A DNA stretch of 64,000 bases from Geodermatophilus obscurus. Its GTDB lineage: Bacteria; Actinomycetota; Actinomycetes; Mycobacteriales; Geodermatophilaceae. The DNA lies in NCBI RefSeq assembly GCF_900115395.1, contig NZ_FOWE01000013.1, forward strand, positions 1 to 64,000, written 5' to 3'. The notes beneath the pieces are model-generated. The model did not search any database. It had not been told where the DNA came from and saw nothing but the letters and a program-made list of their open reading frames with translations. The translations under genes and the position numbers were made by a program. This document shows positions 1-8,264 of this stretch, in pieces. Position 1 is the first letter of the stretch, and each line of letters begins with the position of its first letter.

Positions 1-213
1 AACATCGCGGTCTGGACTGGCGAGGTAGGGGATGCTGCTGGGGCGCTGCGGCTGTTCGAGCAGCTGCTGCCCGACCTGGTGCGGGTGCTCGGCCCCGACC
101 ACCCAGCCGTGCTGGGGACCCGCGACAACACCGCGCTGTACACCGGGCGGTCAGGTGACGAGCGCCAGGGCAACAGCTTCCACGGCCCTCGGGCAGCCGT
201 GCCGCCGTCGTAG
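1..213 (+). pseudogene. TPR-repeat protein, C-terminal end (enters from outside the window)
   Basis: Frame 1 is open from the first base to a TAG at 211-213. It encodes a tetratricopeptide-like helix pair: about residues 8-37 carry GDAAGALRLFEQLLPDL followed by LGPDHPAVLGTRDN, the 'LGPDHP-TL-TRNN' signature of kinesin-light-chain/NB-ARC type TPR proteins common in actinobacteria. After that motif the reading frame loses family character and ends, so the original C-terminus is probably truncated or decayed. The N-terminal part lies outside the window, so no overall function can be given. Confidence 0.6.
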
Positions 214-655
214 CCCGTGGTCATATCTGACGGCCGGCGTCTGCGTTGAAGCGGCCGGTGCGCGGGTTGACCCGCGGCTGCCGTCGCTCTCGGCGTAGGC
301 CAGCGCCAGTCGAGTTGCCGGCGAGGGACCGATGCCGACGTAGAGCAGGGTGGCGTCGAGCCGGGCCCGCCCTGCGGCCAACGGGGTGCGGGCCAGCAGG
401 GCGTTCTGCTCGGTGCCGGTGACCAGCGGCAGGGTGACCTCGTCGACGTACTGCTGCACCGGCTGGACGGCTAGCCGCTCGCTGCCGGCCTTGGTGGCTG
501 CACGGCCAGATGCGCGGGCAGTGCTTCGCGCAGCGCGTCGACGTACGTCGAGGGCCAGCAGCTTGGCCGCGTCGGTGACGGGCACGGTGGCCAGCAGCCG
601 CTCGACCCGCTGGGCGGCGCGGCTGGTGCGGGTCGATCCCGGCACCGACACGCAC
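214..655. other. Decayed region without a convincing gene
   Basis: No reading frame here has a ribosome-binding site or a recognisable family. A minus-strand frame is open for about 190 codons (151-723), but its composition is Ala/Arg-rich and it runs through the tail of the TPR fragment, so it is probably a GC-rich shadow or a frameshifted relic. The right edge meets the 19-bp sequence at 656-674 that also terminates the IS701 remnant at 4079. Confidence 0.4.
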
Positions 656-674
656 AACTGCCGTTGCAGTACTA
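656..674 (+). repeat. 19-bp direct repeat, copy 1 (probable IS701-type end)
   Basis: The sequence AACTGCCGTTGCAGTACTA is identical to 4061-4079. The second copy follows immediately after the stop codon of an IS701-family transposase tail, and both copies are preceded by ACACGCAC. The simplest reading is that this is the right end of a second, otherwise lost IS701-type element. An attachment-site duplication bounding 656-4079 is a less likely alternative. The IS630 element begins just after it, using the final TA as target. Confidence 0.55.
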
Positions 675-1827
675 GTGCTCCGTCGCGGTAGTCCTTGATG
701 TGATCCGCGGGTCGAGTGACCATTTGTCATGGCCGCGCACGTGCGGGTGGTGGAGGTGCCTGACGCCGATCGGCGGGAGCTGCAGCGGCGGGTCCGGGAC
801 AAGGGGGCGCTCGCCCGGGTGGTTGAACGCGCCCGGATCGTGCTGCTGGCGGCCGAGCGCGTGCCGGGCAAGCAGATAGCCGCGATGGTCGGCTGCGCCG
901 AGCCGACGGTGGTGACCTGGCGCGGCCGCTACGCCGAACGCGGCCTGGCCGGCCTGGAGGACCTGCCCCGGCCGGGCAAGCCGGCGCAGCTACCCGAGGA
1001 GCTGCGCGATCGGGTGCTGGAGCTGACGCTGACCGAGCCGCCGGAGCGATACGGCGCCACGCACTGGTCCTCGCGGCTGCTGGCCACGGCGCTGGCCGGT
1101 GAGGGCACACCGATCTCGCACGCCACCATCGCCCGGATCTGGCACCGCTTCGGCGTGCAGCCGTGGCGGGCGCAGACGTTCAAGTTCTCCACCGACCCCC
1201 CGCCTTCTCCGGCGGATGCAGCTGGAAGCCAAATTCGCGACATCGTCGGGCTGTGTGGTGCTCTGCGTCGATGAGAAACCGCAGATCCAGAGAGCGCACC
1301 GCTCCCACGCTGCCGGTGCGCCCCGGACATCCCGCAGCGGCGAGCTTTGACTACGTCCGGCACGGCACCACCACGCTGTTCGCGCACTCGAGGTGGCCAC
1401 CGGCAAGGTCACCGAGGCCTGCACCGAGCGGCACCGGCACCAGGAGTTCCTGGCCTTCTTCAAGCAGGTCGCCGCCGCCTATCCGCACCGGCAGCTGCAC
1501 GTCGTGGTCGACAACCTCTCCACGCACAAGCATCCGGCGGTGCGCGCCTGGCTCGAGCGCCATCCCCGGGTCCAATTGCACTTCACGCCGACCTCGGGGT
1601 CCTGGCTGAACCTGGTCGAGGCGTTCTTCTTAATCATCACCCGCCAGGCGCTGCGTCGCGGCAACTTCCCCACCGTAGCCGACCTCATCACCGCGATCGA
1701 GCGCTTCATCGCCGCCTGGAACGACCGCTGCCGGCCGTTCACCTGGACCAAGGACCCCGACACCGTCATCGCCAAGGCCACCGACCCGCGGCGCCGCAAG
1801 ACACAAACAACGTCAAATACGGAGCAC
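675..1827 (+). mobile_element. IS630-family insertion sequence, decayed
   Basis: Imperfect terminal inverted repeats start GTGCTCCGT at 675 and end ACGGAGCAC at 1827. They are flanked by TA at 673-674 and 1828-1829, the TA dinucleotide duplication expected for IS630/Tc1-type transposition. The element is about 1.15 kb and carries one multiply frameshifted transposase gene. It sits directly beside the 19-bp repeat at 656-674, so it inserted into an older IS end. Confidence 0.85.
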
Positions 1828-1830
1828 TAG
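729..1830 (+). pseudogene. IS630-family transposase, frameshifted
   Basis: The N-terminal part (729 to about 1195) has the helix-turn-helix segment with PGKQIAAMVGCAEPTVVTW and the winged second domain ending ...RIWHRFGVQPWR. The DDE core is then spread over three frames: LCVDEKPQIQ around 1260-1290, DYVRHGTTTLFA around 1349-1384, and from about 1390 LEVATGKV, VVVDNLSTHKHP and SWLNLVEAFF to TSNTEH and a stop at 1828-1830. All three catalytic acidic residues (DEK, DN, E of NLVE) are still visible, but at least three frameshifts and one missing base at about 1380 make it non-functional. Confidence 0.85.
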
Positions 1831-2020
1831 TTGGCTCCTGCGTGGTCTCCTGGCCCGCACATAGGCCGAGAGGGCGAGGACACCGCCCGCCATTAAGCGT
1901 CTGGGCCGAAGCCCGGCATCGACCGGGCATGGACGCGAACTGAGCGTGCGAGGTCCATAGGCAGACTGCAATCTGCGCATGGCCATGGAACTGTGCGGGC
2001 TCGGGTGGATAAAATGCGGA

Positions 2021-2959
2021 TTAGTTTGTGTCCCGCCACTTCCACATCAATGCGCGGCGGCTGGGCTGGCGCGTCAGGCCGCGGATGTTCGGTTTGGTGA
2101 CAAGGACGCTGTTCAAGTTGCCCCCACGGGAGCTCCATGCACTAGTGTCTGGGTGCAGCGCCAGCTTGCCGAGGTCGAAGAGCCGGTGGTGGTTGCGGCA
2201 CAGCGGCAGGCCGTTCCACCACTCATCGGCGGCGTAGCCCTCGTCGACGATGTGCGCGGCCTCGAGGACGTCTTCGTCGGCCACGGCGCAGGCGCTGCAC
2301 GCGATCAGCCCACGGGCGTCGCGCTGGGCATGGAAGACCCTTGCCCGAAACATCGCGTTGCTTCCTCGTGTCTGCCGAAGACTGGTCCGCCGAGGACGTC
2401 GGGTGTCGTCGATGTCGAACACCTCGGGAGCTGGCTGGAAGCGTCCGCTAGGCGGTGCACCAAGCAGCGCCTCCAGCACGGCCTCGGCCGGCCCGAGGTC
2501 GTCGAGGAACTTCCCCCGGTAGTTGAAGCCCGGCTCGAATTGAGGGTCGAACTGACGCATCGCGTCGAGGTAAGGCCGAGGGGTGATCTCGTCGAAGGGC
2601 TCGAAGACCACGCTATGGCGAAAGCCGCCCGGCGGATTCTCGATCCACGGGCGGCCGTTGATGGCATAGGCGATCTTCGGGTCATCGGGGAAGACGGCCA
2701 GCACCCGGTAGAGCCGCCGAAGCACGGCGCCGGGTTCCACGCGCAGCGCCACGTCCCCTGGTCGCGGCTGGGACCTGCCGGTGAAGACGGTGCGGTCCTT
2801 GAAACCCCACACGTGCCCTCTGGCGTCGACCAGTTCCGCCGGCACGCGTTCCGCGAGAAGGCGATCGGCAACTGGCTCCAGCGAACGGCGGGCGTCGAGC
2901 GCGAACCGAGCGTTCTCGGTGGCCTCAGGCCCCTGGGTTGACATCTGGAACAAGCGCAC
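2021..2959 (-). CDS. HNH endonuclease domain protein
   Basis: A 312-residue protein with a C-terminal HNH nuclease fold at about residues 235-275: C-S-A-C, AAHIVDEGYAADEWWNGLPLC, then RNHHRLFD. This matches the HNH_2 style (AHI, N-G-L-LC, NHH, FD) seen in McrA-like and other restriction-type nucleases. The N-terminal 200 residues are of unknown fold and may recognise DNA or a partner. Start is GTG at 2959 with a GCGAGG ribosome-binding site lying in the end of the upstream MazG-like gene, so the two are translationally coupled (3-bp gap). The pairing suggests nucleotide housekeeping or phage defence, which is inference. It could also be a degradative nuclease of another mobile element. Confidence 0.85.
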   Translation of the reverse strand: MRLFQMSTQGPEATENARFALDARRSLEPVADRLLAERVPAELVDARGHVWGFKDRTVFTGRSQPRPGDVALRVEPGAVLRRLYRVLAVFPDDPKIAYAINGRPWIENPPGGFRHSVVFEPFDEITPRPYLDAMRQFDPQFEPGFNYRGKFLDDLGPAEAVLEALLGAPPSGRFQPAPEVFDIDDTRRPRRTSLRQTRGSNAMFRARVFHAQRDARGLIACSACAVADEDVLEAAHIVDEGYAADEWWNGLPLCRNHHRLFDLGKLALHPDTSAWSSRGGNLNSVLVTKPNIRGLTRQPSRRALMWKWRDTN

Positions 2960-2962
2960 CGG

Positions 2963-3403
2963 TCAGCCTCGCAATCTGTCGTGCTTCTCGGCCCTGCCCC
3001 GACTCAGCGTCTCCGGGTACCGCTCGGCGTTCCGGGCCAGCTTCCGGCGGACGGCAGACGCAAGGTCGACGTCCGTGACATCGGCAAGGCGCAGCGTGTA
3101 GATGACGACGTCGGCCAGCTCGTCCTCGAAGGCGGCCCGCCGGTCGCCGGCTGCGAGATGCGCATCGACGTCGGAGTCGGGGACCCACTGCAACTCGGCC
3201 GCGAGCTCACCCACTTCACCGACAAGGGCAAGAACCAGGTTGCGCGGCTGGTGGAACTGCTCCCAGTCCCGGGCTGCGCTGAAGTCGCGCGCTTCGTCGG
3301 CCAGTGTGCGGAGACTGTCATTGTGGTCCACGTGGTCTGTATAGGGCACGCCAGAGTCAGGTTCGTGTCGGCGCGACGCCTCGACCGTCACCACGGAAAG
3401 CAC
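2963..3403 (-). CDS. MazG-like nucleotide pyrophosphohydrolase
   Basis: A 146-residue all-alpha NTP pyrophosphatase of the MazG/DCTPP1 (RS21-C6) type. Hallmarks are WEQFHQPRNLVLALVGEVGELAAELQW (EEXXE-type metal helix, residues 47-73), EDELADVVIYTLRLAD (EXXD helix, about 93-108) and KLARNAERYP near the end. Family members hydrolyse non-canonical or excess dNTPs to dNMP and pyrophosphate. Start is GTG at 3403 with an AGGAG site 7 nt upstream. It leads a two-gene unit with the HNH protein. The 25-residue leader before the helical core is longer than usual, so a start at 3331 is possible but lacks a ribosome-binding site. Confidence 0.88.
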   Translation of the reverse strand: MLSVVTVEASRRHEPDSGVPYTDHVDHNDSLRTLADEARDFSAARDWEQFHQPRNLVLALVGEVGELAAELQWVPDSDVDAHLAAGDRRAAFEDELADVVIYTLRLADVTDVDLASAVRRKLARNAERYPETLSRGRAEKHDRLRG

Positions 3404-3421
3404 CTTGCGACTCCTGCCCGC

Positions 3422-3669
3422 CTATTTGCTCAGGCGTCTTCTCGGATGCTGCACCGCGCGCGGCAGTCGAAGCGGGTGGCGAATATTGCGCTCAGAGAGC
3501 AGTCGGGAGGCAAAGGTGTCGTCGTGATCGAGGAGGAACAGTAGTGCAGTCTTCGCGAAGGTTGTCCACGCGGGATCTGCCCAGAGGGCTCGAATGGCAG
3601 AGTGGCGCTCCCGGGCCACCTTATTCTTGTCGCCGTCGACCACGATTCCTCGGTACACGTCAAGCTTCA
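3422..3669 (-). pseudogene. C-terminal fragment of an unidentified protein
   Basis: The minus frame ending at 3422 encodes a coherent 80-residue tail (DLKLDVYRGIVVDGDKNK ... AKTALLFLLDHDDTFASRLL). Its upstream portion is cut off where it meets the endonuclease/phosphatase relic at about 3667. The family is not recognised. The mixed polar composition and balanced codons, unlike the Arg/Ala shadows, suggest a real but truncated gene. It lies just upstream of the MazG-like gene on the same strand. Confidence 0.4.
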
Positions 3670-3778
3670 GATCAGTGCGTCGGGGTTGCCGACCTCCTGC
3701 ACGGCCTGCACGTCGGGCTGGATGGTCGTGATGGTCGCGGCCAGGGCAGCGAGCTTGGCCTCGTAGCTGTGCTGGTTG
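3667..3778 (-). pseudogene. Endonuclease/exonuclease/phosphatase family, N-terminal fragment
   Basis: The minus-strand frame reads [20 protein letters not shown] then QPDVQAVQEVGNPDALI and a TGA at 3667-3669. The 'K-LA-I---PDV-A-QEVG' pattern is the first metal-binding region (the E of QEV) of the EEP (Mg-dependent endonuclease/exonuclease/phosphatase) superfamily. Only about 37 residues remain. The fragment is cut on its 5' side by the IS701 remnant at about 3779, and after the stop an unrelated tail follows. Confidence 0.6.
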
Positions 3779-4079
3779 CTGGTGCGGGACTACACCGCCT
3801 GGTATCGGCACATCACCCTGGCGATGCTCGCCCACGCCTACCTCAGTGCCACCCACGCCACCGCGGAAAAGGGGGCTCCGCAGCCGGAACCGAGCAGCTC
3901 ATCGCGCTGACCGTGCCCGAACTCCGGCGCCTGCTCAACACCCTCATCCGCACACCATTACCCGACCTCGACCACACCGCGGACTGGTCCTGGTGGCGCC
4001 GACGACGCCAGACCCAGGCCCGCGCCGCCCACTACCGAGCCCGCGGACACGCACCGCCATAACTGCCGTTGCAGTACTA
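3779..4079 (+). pseudogene. IS701-family transposase C-terminus with right IS end
   Basis: Frame 2 begins [22 protein letters not shown] and shifts at about 3870 into the frame reading [19 protein letters not shown] then DHTADWSWWRRRRQTQARAAHY, ending at 4062. This tail (W-RHITL-MLAHAYL, then WRRRRQ-QARAAHY) is typical of IS701 transposases of actinobacteria. The stop is followed at once by the 19-bp end sequence at 4061-4079. The first 80% of the gene is absent and a frameshift separates the two pieces, so this is a dead remnant. Confidence 0.8.
4061..4079 (+). repeat. 19-bp direct repeat, copy 2
   Basis: Identical to 656-674. It overlaps the last base pairs of the IS701 transposase stop codon and probably represents the right terminal repeat of that element. 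It contains the short near-palindrome CTGCCGTTGCAG. Confidence 0.6.
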
Positions 4080-4289
4080 AGAGAGATGGCCGGTCATGGA
4101 AACGTCTGGTGGAGTAAACGAACGACCGGCGAGGGAGAAACGAAGACGAACACAATTCGCTAAACCTATCGCAAAGATCAGGCATGAACGCAAACATGCT
4201 GCAAGCACCTAGTTTCGGTTTTGGGTTCCGCCAGAGCGGCGCCGGCCCTGCTCACACTTCAACGAGGCAGCATCTCACGGATAATACGA

Positions 4290-4631
4290 CTAGTGGGGTC
4301 GAAAGACCTTCACAAGCGCCACGAAAAGTACCACTGCCAGAGCAAGGACTACCGCCCCGCCGGCGAGGAGTGCGAGCCCCTTCGCAGACGTCACCTTTGC
4401 CTCATCCCCGCCCGCGGTGATGTACTCGAAGCCGGCTAGAGCAATGAAGGGTACGCCTGAGAAAGTAACACTAATGGCCGCGGCCACGGTGACCCCAATT
4501 ACGGCGGAGGACCTACTCTCCACAAAGCCGACCGCAACCCCCGCTAGCCAAATTATGGAGGCCGCCACAAGGTTCGCTAGAACAGTTGTCCAAACGTCTG
4601 CAAGAAACCGTTTTTGATCCCGACGGCTCAT
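4290..4631 (-). CDS. Small multi-pass membrane protein, unknown function
   Basis: 113 residues with three or four hydrophobic segments: about 15-37 (TVLANLVAASIIWLAGVAVG), 43-70 (AVIGVTVAAAISVTFSGVPFIALAG) and 86-110 (ALLAGGAVVLALAVVLFVALV), and a basic tail KVFRPH. The start ATG at 4631 has an excellent GAAGGAGC site 8 nt upstream. It lies 44 bp downstream of the cysteine-motif protein on the same strand and probably shares its transcript. No family is recognised. Codon use is less GC-biased than in the core half, which fits horizontal acquisition. Confidence 0.7.
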   Translation of the reverse strand: MSRRDQKRFLADVWTTVLANLVAASIIWLAGVAVGFVESRSSAVIGVTVAAAISVTFSGVPFIALAGFEYITAGGDEAKVTSAKGLALLAGGAVVLALAVVLFVALVKVFRPH

Positions 4632-4675
4632 CGAGAAGCTCCTTCTCTGCCCGGAGACAGGCCTCGGCGCCGGTG

Positions 4676-5206
4676 CTAGCTGACGTACTCTCGCCGCTTC
4701 TCATGTCGAGCGTTGTATCGCTCGACCAGGTCGCGGGTCTGGTCCTCGCCGTCATGGCCGTTGCGGTAGTCGTAGCAGGGGTTGCAGCGCCCGGCGATAC
4801 CACGACCTGACGGGCCGGGGTTGGTCAGCGGTACACCGCAGTTTCGATTGACGCACACGGGCGTCTCGTTGATGCGGATGCCCTTGGACTCCTCAGGAAA
4901 CATGACCTGGCCGCGGAGGGTATCAGCGCGATGCACCTCAGCGCTGACGCTGGCGATGACCTCGAAGAACTGGCGAATCTTGTCGCCGGTTGGGTCGAAG
5001 GCTGGGGGAGCGGTGGCCGTCCGCTCGGTCGGCCGGCTGATGTCTGAGCCGCCGCCGGAGCCACCCATGGAGCTGGAGGGATAGCCGTCGCGGGCGCGGT
5101 GCCTCGACTTGCGGAGCATCTGGCCTGCGTCTCTGCGCAGACGGGGGACGGCGTCCTCGATTCGATCGAGCTGCAGACCGACCTCTTCGGGGCGGGGGCG
5201 TGGCAT
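4676..5206 (-). CDS. Protein with C-terminal four-cysteine motif, unknown function
   Basis: 176 residues if started at the ATG at 5204-5206, which overlaps the TGA of the upstream small gene by one base (TGATG), a classic coupled start. The frame is open further upstream but without a better start. An N-terminal charged helical part (residues 1-35) is followed by a Ser/Gly linker, a central helix (GDKIRQFFEVIASVSAEV), and a probable zinc site CVNRNCGVPL ... GRCNPCYDYRNG (C-x4-C, C-x2-C). Such zinc-ribbon-like modules occur in phage and conjugative-element proteins. No specific function is assigned. Confidence 0.65.
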   Translation of the reverse strand: MPRPRPEEVGLQLDRIEDAVPRLRRDAGQMLRKSRHRARDGYPSSSMGGSGGGSDISRPTERTATAPPAFDPTGDKIRQFFEVIASVSAEVHRADTLRGQVMFPEESKGIRINETPVCVNRNCGVPLTNPGPSGRGIAGRCNPCYDYRNGHDGEDQTRDLVERYNARHEKRREYVS

Positions 5207-5382
5207 CAGTCGGTAAAGGGATCCACCGTGAACTCGGCGGTGAAGAACTTGTCGCCGTCTTCGAGGTTTAACACATCTGTGTCCCGCCCAGCAACAAAGT
5301 GAATTTCGTCGTCCGCCATCTCGCCCATCTGCTGCTGCAGGACTACCAACTTCTTCATTTCCCAGTCCCCCTGCTTCGCCAT
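5206..5382 (-). CDS. Small acidic protein, first gene of a three-gene unit
   Basis: A 58-residue frame (MAKQGDWEMKKLVVLQQQMG ... FFTAEFTVDPFTD) not long enough to stand out but with non-random composition, and its TGA overlaps the next start codon. The ATG at 5382 lacks a clear ribosome-binding site. The internal ATG at 5358 is preceded by CAGGGGG at a good distance and may be the true start (50 residues). It heads a minus-strand unit with the four-cysteine protein and the small membrane protein. Function unknown. Confidence 0.5.
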   Translation of the reverse strand: MAKQGDWEMKKLVVLQQQMGEMADDEIHFVAGRDTDVLNLEDGDKFFTAEFTVDPFTD

Positions 5383-5640
5383 CGGTCAGAGCGTAGCCTG
5401 CGAGAAAGATTGTTGCCGCCAAAAACGAGCCTGGGAAATGCCGCGGACGCGCGAGAGCTGGGCCGGTCTCTCCAAGCATGACTGGCTCAACTCTTGACCC
5501 TCTACCGCGTGGCACCTCGCTCGTCGCCGTGCCGACACGCTCAGTATTCAGTGCGTGGCGCACTGCAGTACCACGCCCGTCGGGCGTCTCGGCCTGTGCA
5601 TCATGGCTTACAGAGGCGAACCAAGGCGTCAAACTGATCT
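5383..5640. promoter_or_regulatory. Divergent intergenic region
   Basis: This 258-bp stretch separates the minus-strand three-gene unit from the plus-strand membrane protein at 5641 and must hold both promoters. No sigma-70-like pair stands out clearly enough to place. Confidence 0.3.
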
Positions 5641-6378
5641 GTGGCCATTGAGCCAGTCATCTGGGTCCTCATTGGACTCGTACTGATCACCGGGATTGTC
5701 CTGTTGGCGCCGGTGCCAGAGCGACTGAGCAGGCTCTTTGCTGGCGACAAGGTGAAGCAGCACTTGAGAACACTGAAAGACCGACATCGTGTGCTTCGCA
5801 TCTATCTGTGGGTCGTCGCCGGCTTCGCTCTCGTGGCTGTCATAGTGCAGCTCGCGTCACCCCTAGGGCGTCTCATCGCCGACCTCACGACTCTCATGAC
5901 CAATCGAAGCGAGGACTTCTACAGGGACGCACTATGGCCTGGCGTAGTTCTCATTCTGCTACTCGTCTTTGGCAAAGCCATGATACGGGTCCTGCGAGAT
6001 GCGACTGTGGAGTCCATCACTGTCGGCACTTCTGGCGTCTCGATGAAGTTCGGCAGGGACGACTTGAGGCTCACACTCGATGAACTAACGAAGGAGCTTA
6101 CGGACCCCGCCAACGGGCTGGACGAACCAGCAAAAAAGCTCTTCAAGGACATATATGCGTCAAACGGCAGGGATACGGTCGGGGTCCTCATTCCAGGCTT
6201 CAAACGGGAGAGCGAGGCGCACGAGCGCCTAAGGCATCTCCGCAGGTTGAACCTAATCATTCCGGCTGAGGGTAGGTCATGGGATAAGGACAAGCACCCT
6301 GTGGTTACTGGCTTCGGGCGCGCTGTTTACCCCCATATCGACCGCCTGCCAAGTGTGCCCCGTACAGAAGGGAAGTAG
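5641..6378 (+). CDS. Three-TM membrane protein with soluble C-terminal domain
   Basis: 245 residues from a GTG start (no strong ribosome-binding site). Hydrophobic segments at about 5-25 (VIWVLIGLVLITGIVLLAPV), 57-76 (LWVVAGFALVAVIVQLA) and 98-116 (WPGVVLILLLVFGKAMI) are followed by a cytoplasmic domain of about 125 residues with alternating charged helices and a winged-helix-like end (ERLRHLRRLNLIIPAEG ... VVTGFGRAVYPHI), resembling the C-terminus of several uncharacterised defence-island membrane proteins. No family is recognised. Lower GC than the flanking IS pieces. Confidence 0.65.
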   Translation: MAIEPVIWVLIGLVLITGIVLLAPVPERLSRLFAGDKVKQHLRTLKDRHRVLRIYLWVVAGFALVAVIVQLASPLGRLIADLTTLMTNRSEDFYRDALWPGVVLILLLVFGKAMIRVLRDATVESITVGTSGVSMKFGRDDLRLTLDELTKELTDPANGLDEPAKKLFKDIYASNGRDTVGVLIPGFKRESEAHERLRHLRRLNLIIPAEGRSWDKDKHPVVTGFGRAVYPHIDRLPSVPRTEGK

Positions 6379-6397
6379 TGGGCGCAGGTCTGGAGGC

Positions 6398-6922
6398 TCA
6401 CGGACTGAGCCATGGCGGTACCCCGCCCCTCAGCCGCTCGCTTGAGGGTGGCTCTTGTTGGTACTCGCGAAGCTTGTCCTCGATGACTCGGTCGATCTGT
6501 TCGTCGATCTGTTCGACAGTCGGCCGCGGCGCCGGTTGATAGACGTTCACTTCGACTTGTGTCGGCGCTGCGTCGGACCCCTGTTGCGCCACCCACCACG
6601 TTCCCAGAACACTGAGCAATGCACCGAGCACGCCCACCAGCACTACGAATAGTGCAGGGTTGTCTCGCTTCCATGCTTCCAACCCCGGGACCCACTGGGC
6701 GGCAGGGACCTCCTCGATTGGGGTCCCTCGACTGACGGCCTCCCGTAAGGACGCTATGAAGTCGGCCAGCTGCTCCGGCGCGAGGCCCGCCGCCAGGACC
6801 AGGTCAACGCCTTGGCGTACGGCTGTGTGGACGCTGTCGCTAATCCCGATCGGGTCATTGATCTCGCGGCGGATGTGCTTGCCCCCAGCGCTGTCGTTGC
6901 CCTCGGTGCCCATGGGGCACAT
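6398..6922 (-). CDS. Single-TM protein, unknown function
   Basis: 174 residues (171 if started at the internal ATG at 6913). The N-terminal soluble part has a helix rich in acidic and hydrophobic residues (VHTAVRQGVDLVLAAGLAPE). One transmembrane segment lies at about 91-112 (ALFVVLVGVLGALLSVLGTWWV), followed by a Pro-rich stretch and an amphipathic helix (VEQIDEQIDRVIEDKLREYQ). It converges with the plus-strand membrane protein with only 19 bp between the stops. Its upstream region is cut by the IS481 remnant from 6949, so its promoter may have been lost. Confidence 0.55.
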   Translation of the reverse strand: MCPMGTEGNDSAGGKHIRREINDPIGISDSVHTAVRQGVDLVLAAGLAPEQLADFIASLREAVSRGTPIEEVPAAQWVPGLEAWKRDNPALFVVLVGVLGALLSVLGTWWVAQQGSDAAPTQVEVNVYQPAPRPTVEQIDEQIDRVIEDKLREYQQEPPSSERLRGGVPPWLSP

Positions 6923-6948
6923 GGTTCCGCATCGACATGAGCTAGCTG

Positions 6949-7662
6949 TACCCGGCCATCAGGTTGGTGCCAGGCGGCTGATCGGAGGGCGTCCACCGAG
7001 TGCGCTGTGGCGGCGTTGAGTGTTGTAGTGCTCGATCCACGGAGCAAGGGCGGCGGCGCGCTGGTCGTTGCTGCTGAAGGCCTGGCGATAGGCCCATTCG
7101 GTGGCCAGGGTGCGGTTGAGGCGTTCGACTTTGCCGTTCTGCGACGGGCAATGCGGTCGGATGAACTTCTGCCGGGCGCCGAGTGCGGTGATGACCCCGC
7201 GGAGTGACCAGCGATAGGCCCAGGCGTTGTCGGTCATGACCCGCTCGATGCGGTCGATGCCGTGGCCGGTGAAGTAGGCGGCGGCGCGGTCGAGGAAGGC
7301 TGCGCAGGTGGCGCCTTTCTCATCGGAGTGGATCTCGGAGTAGGCCAGCCGGGAGTGGTCATCGACGACGGAGTGGACGTAGTCGTAGCCCACCACGGTG
7401 TCGCGGCGGCGGCTGGTGCTGCCGGCGGCGCGGCCGTGTGCCCGCCAGCCACCGCCGTCGGGAATGCGGGCCAGCTTCTTGACGTCCATGTGCACCAGCT
7501 CGCCGGGCCGGGACCGCTCGTAGCGGACCGCGGTGTGCTTCGAGGCGCGGATCAGCTGCCCGGTCATCGGGTCCAGCGCGGCCAGCCGGGGGCTGCCCGC
7601 GGCGCACCAGCACCCGCGAGACGGTGCGGGCCGGCCCGCGGAGCTCGGCGCCGATGAAGAAC
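6949..7662 (-). pseudogene. IS481-family transposase, N-terminally truncated
   Basis: Minus strand, stop at 6959-6961. The DDE core is clear: ELVHMDVKKLARIPDGGGWR, DYVHSVVDDHSRLAYSEIHSDE, VMTDNAWAYR and CPSQNGKVERLNRTLATEW. The N-terminal HTH domain is missing, and one frameshift near 7585 separates IGAELRGPARTVSRVLVRRG from RLAALDPMTGQ. The left outer end starts TGTACCCGG at 6949. The inner end joins directly to the following gene at about 7662, so no second IS end is present. Confidence 0.85.
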
Positions 7663-7667
7663 GCGTC

Positions 7668-8264
7668 ATGCAAGAACTCGACGCCATGATGGTCGATCTA
7701 GCCCGCGCACGCGAGGACGGGAACGTCGCTGAGGTGACTCGGTTGAAAGCCGAATATGAGACCTTGCGGTCGACCCAACCGAGTCGAACTCGAGTTGACG
7801 CGCTCCTAGGCGGTAAGGCCAGCCTGAAGCTGGCAGCACCCCTATTTCCGGGCGATGTGGCCGCAATATCCGAAGTTGACCAGCTCATCGACAGTCTCGA
7901 TGACCGCCCGACTCGGGCCTGGGAGTTGCGTCCGAACAAGCCGGGTGACTACAAAATATCGCTGGTGTTGAGAATTCTGGACGCATCGACCGGGGAGCTG
8001 CTGATTCAGAACGAGCGCGTAGAAATCGCGGTACATGTTGAGGGCACATTTGAATTCTGGGCAGGCCGGGTCTGGACTAACATGCTGACCTTCCTATCGT
8101 CCCTCGAGGGACTCCTGGCCAGTGTCGTCGCGTTGGGTGGCAGTATCATCGGTATCCGTCAACTAGCTAAGCGATGTGGTAAGGACGAGCAGGTCAACAC
8201 TCAATCGACTCAGGCGAAGTCGGCGAGCGACTCAGGGGCGGGACAAGAAGAGACCGGGAGCTGA
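7668..8264 (+). CDS. Membrane-tail protein, probably N-terminally truncated
   Basis: 198 residues from ATG 7668. It begins inside what looks like a coiled coil (MQELDAMMVDLARAREDGNV ... RLKAEYETLR), continues with a beta-rich domain (PNKPGDYKISLVLRILDAS ... VEIAVHVEGTFEFW) and ends with one transmembrane helix (residues 139-160, LSSLEGLLASVVALGGSIIG) and a polar tail. The ATG lies only about 5 bp from the end of the IS481 homology, so the original N-terminus was most likely removed by the insertion. The layout (sensor-like beta domain plus C-terminal membrane anchor) is all that can be said. Confidence 0.55.
   Translation: MQELDAMMVDLARAREDGNVAEVTRLKAEYETLRSTQPSRTRVDALLGGKASLKLAAPLFPGDVAAISEVDQLIDSLDDRPTRAWELRPNKPGDYKISLVLRILDASTGELLIQNERVEIAVHVEGTFEFWAGRVWTNMLTFLSSLEGLLASVVALGGSIIGIRQLAKRCGKDEQVNTQSTQAKSASDSGAGQEETGS

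Noticed and set aside
151..723. 190-codon minus-strand gene, considered as a GIY-YIG nuclease because of LLYVGIGPSP
   Set aside because: Only a few residues fit, the rest is Arg/Ala-rich and no start signal exists.
1979..2941. 320-codon plus-strand frame opposite the HNH gene
   Set aside because: Antisense shadow; the minus strand carries the HNH motifs and a coupled start.
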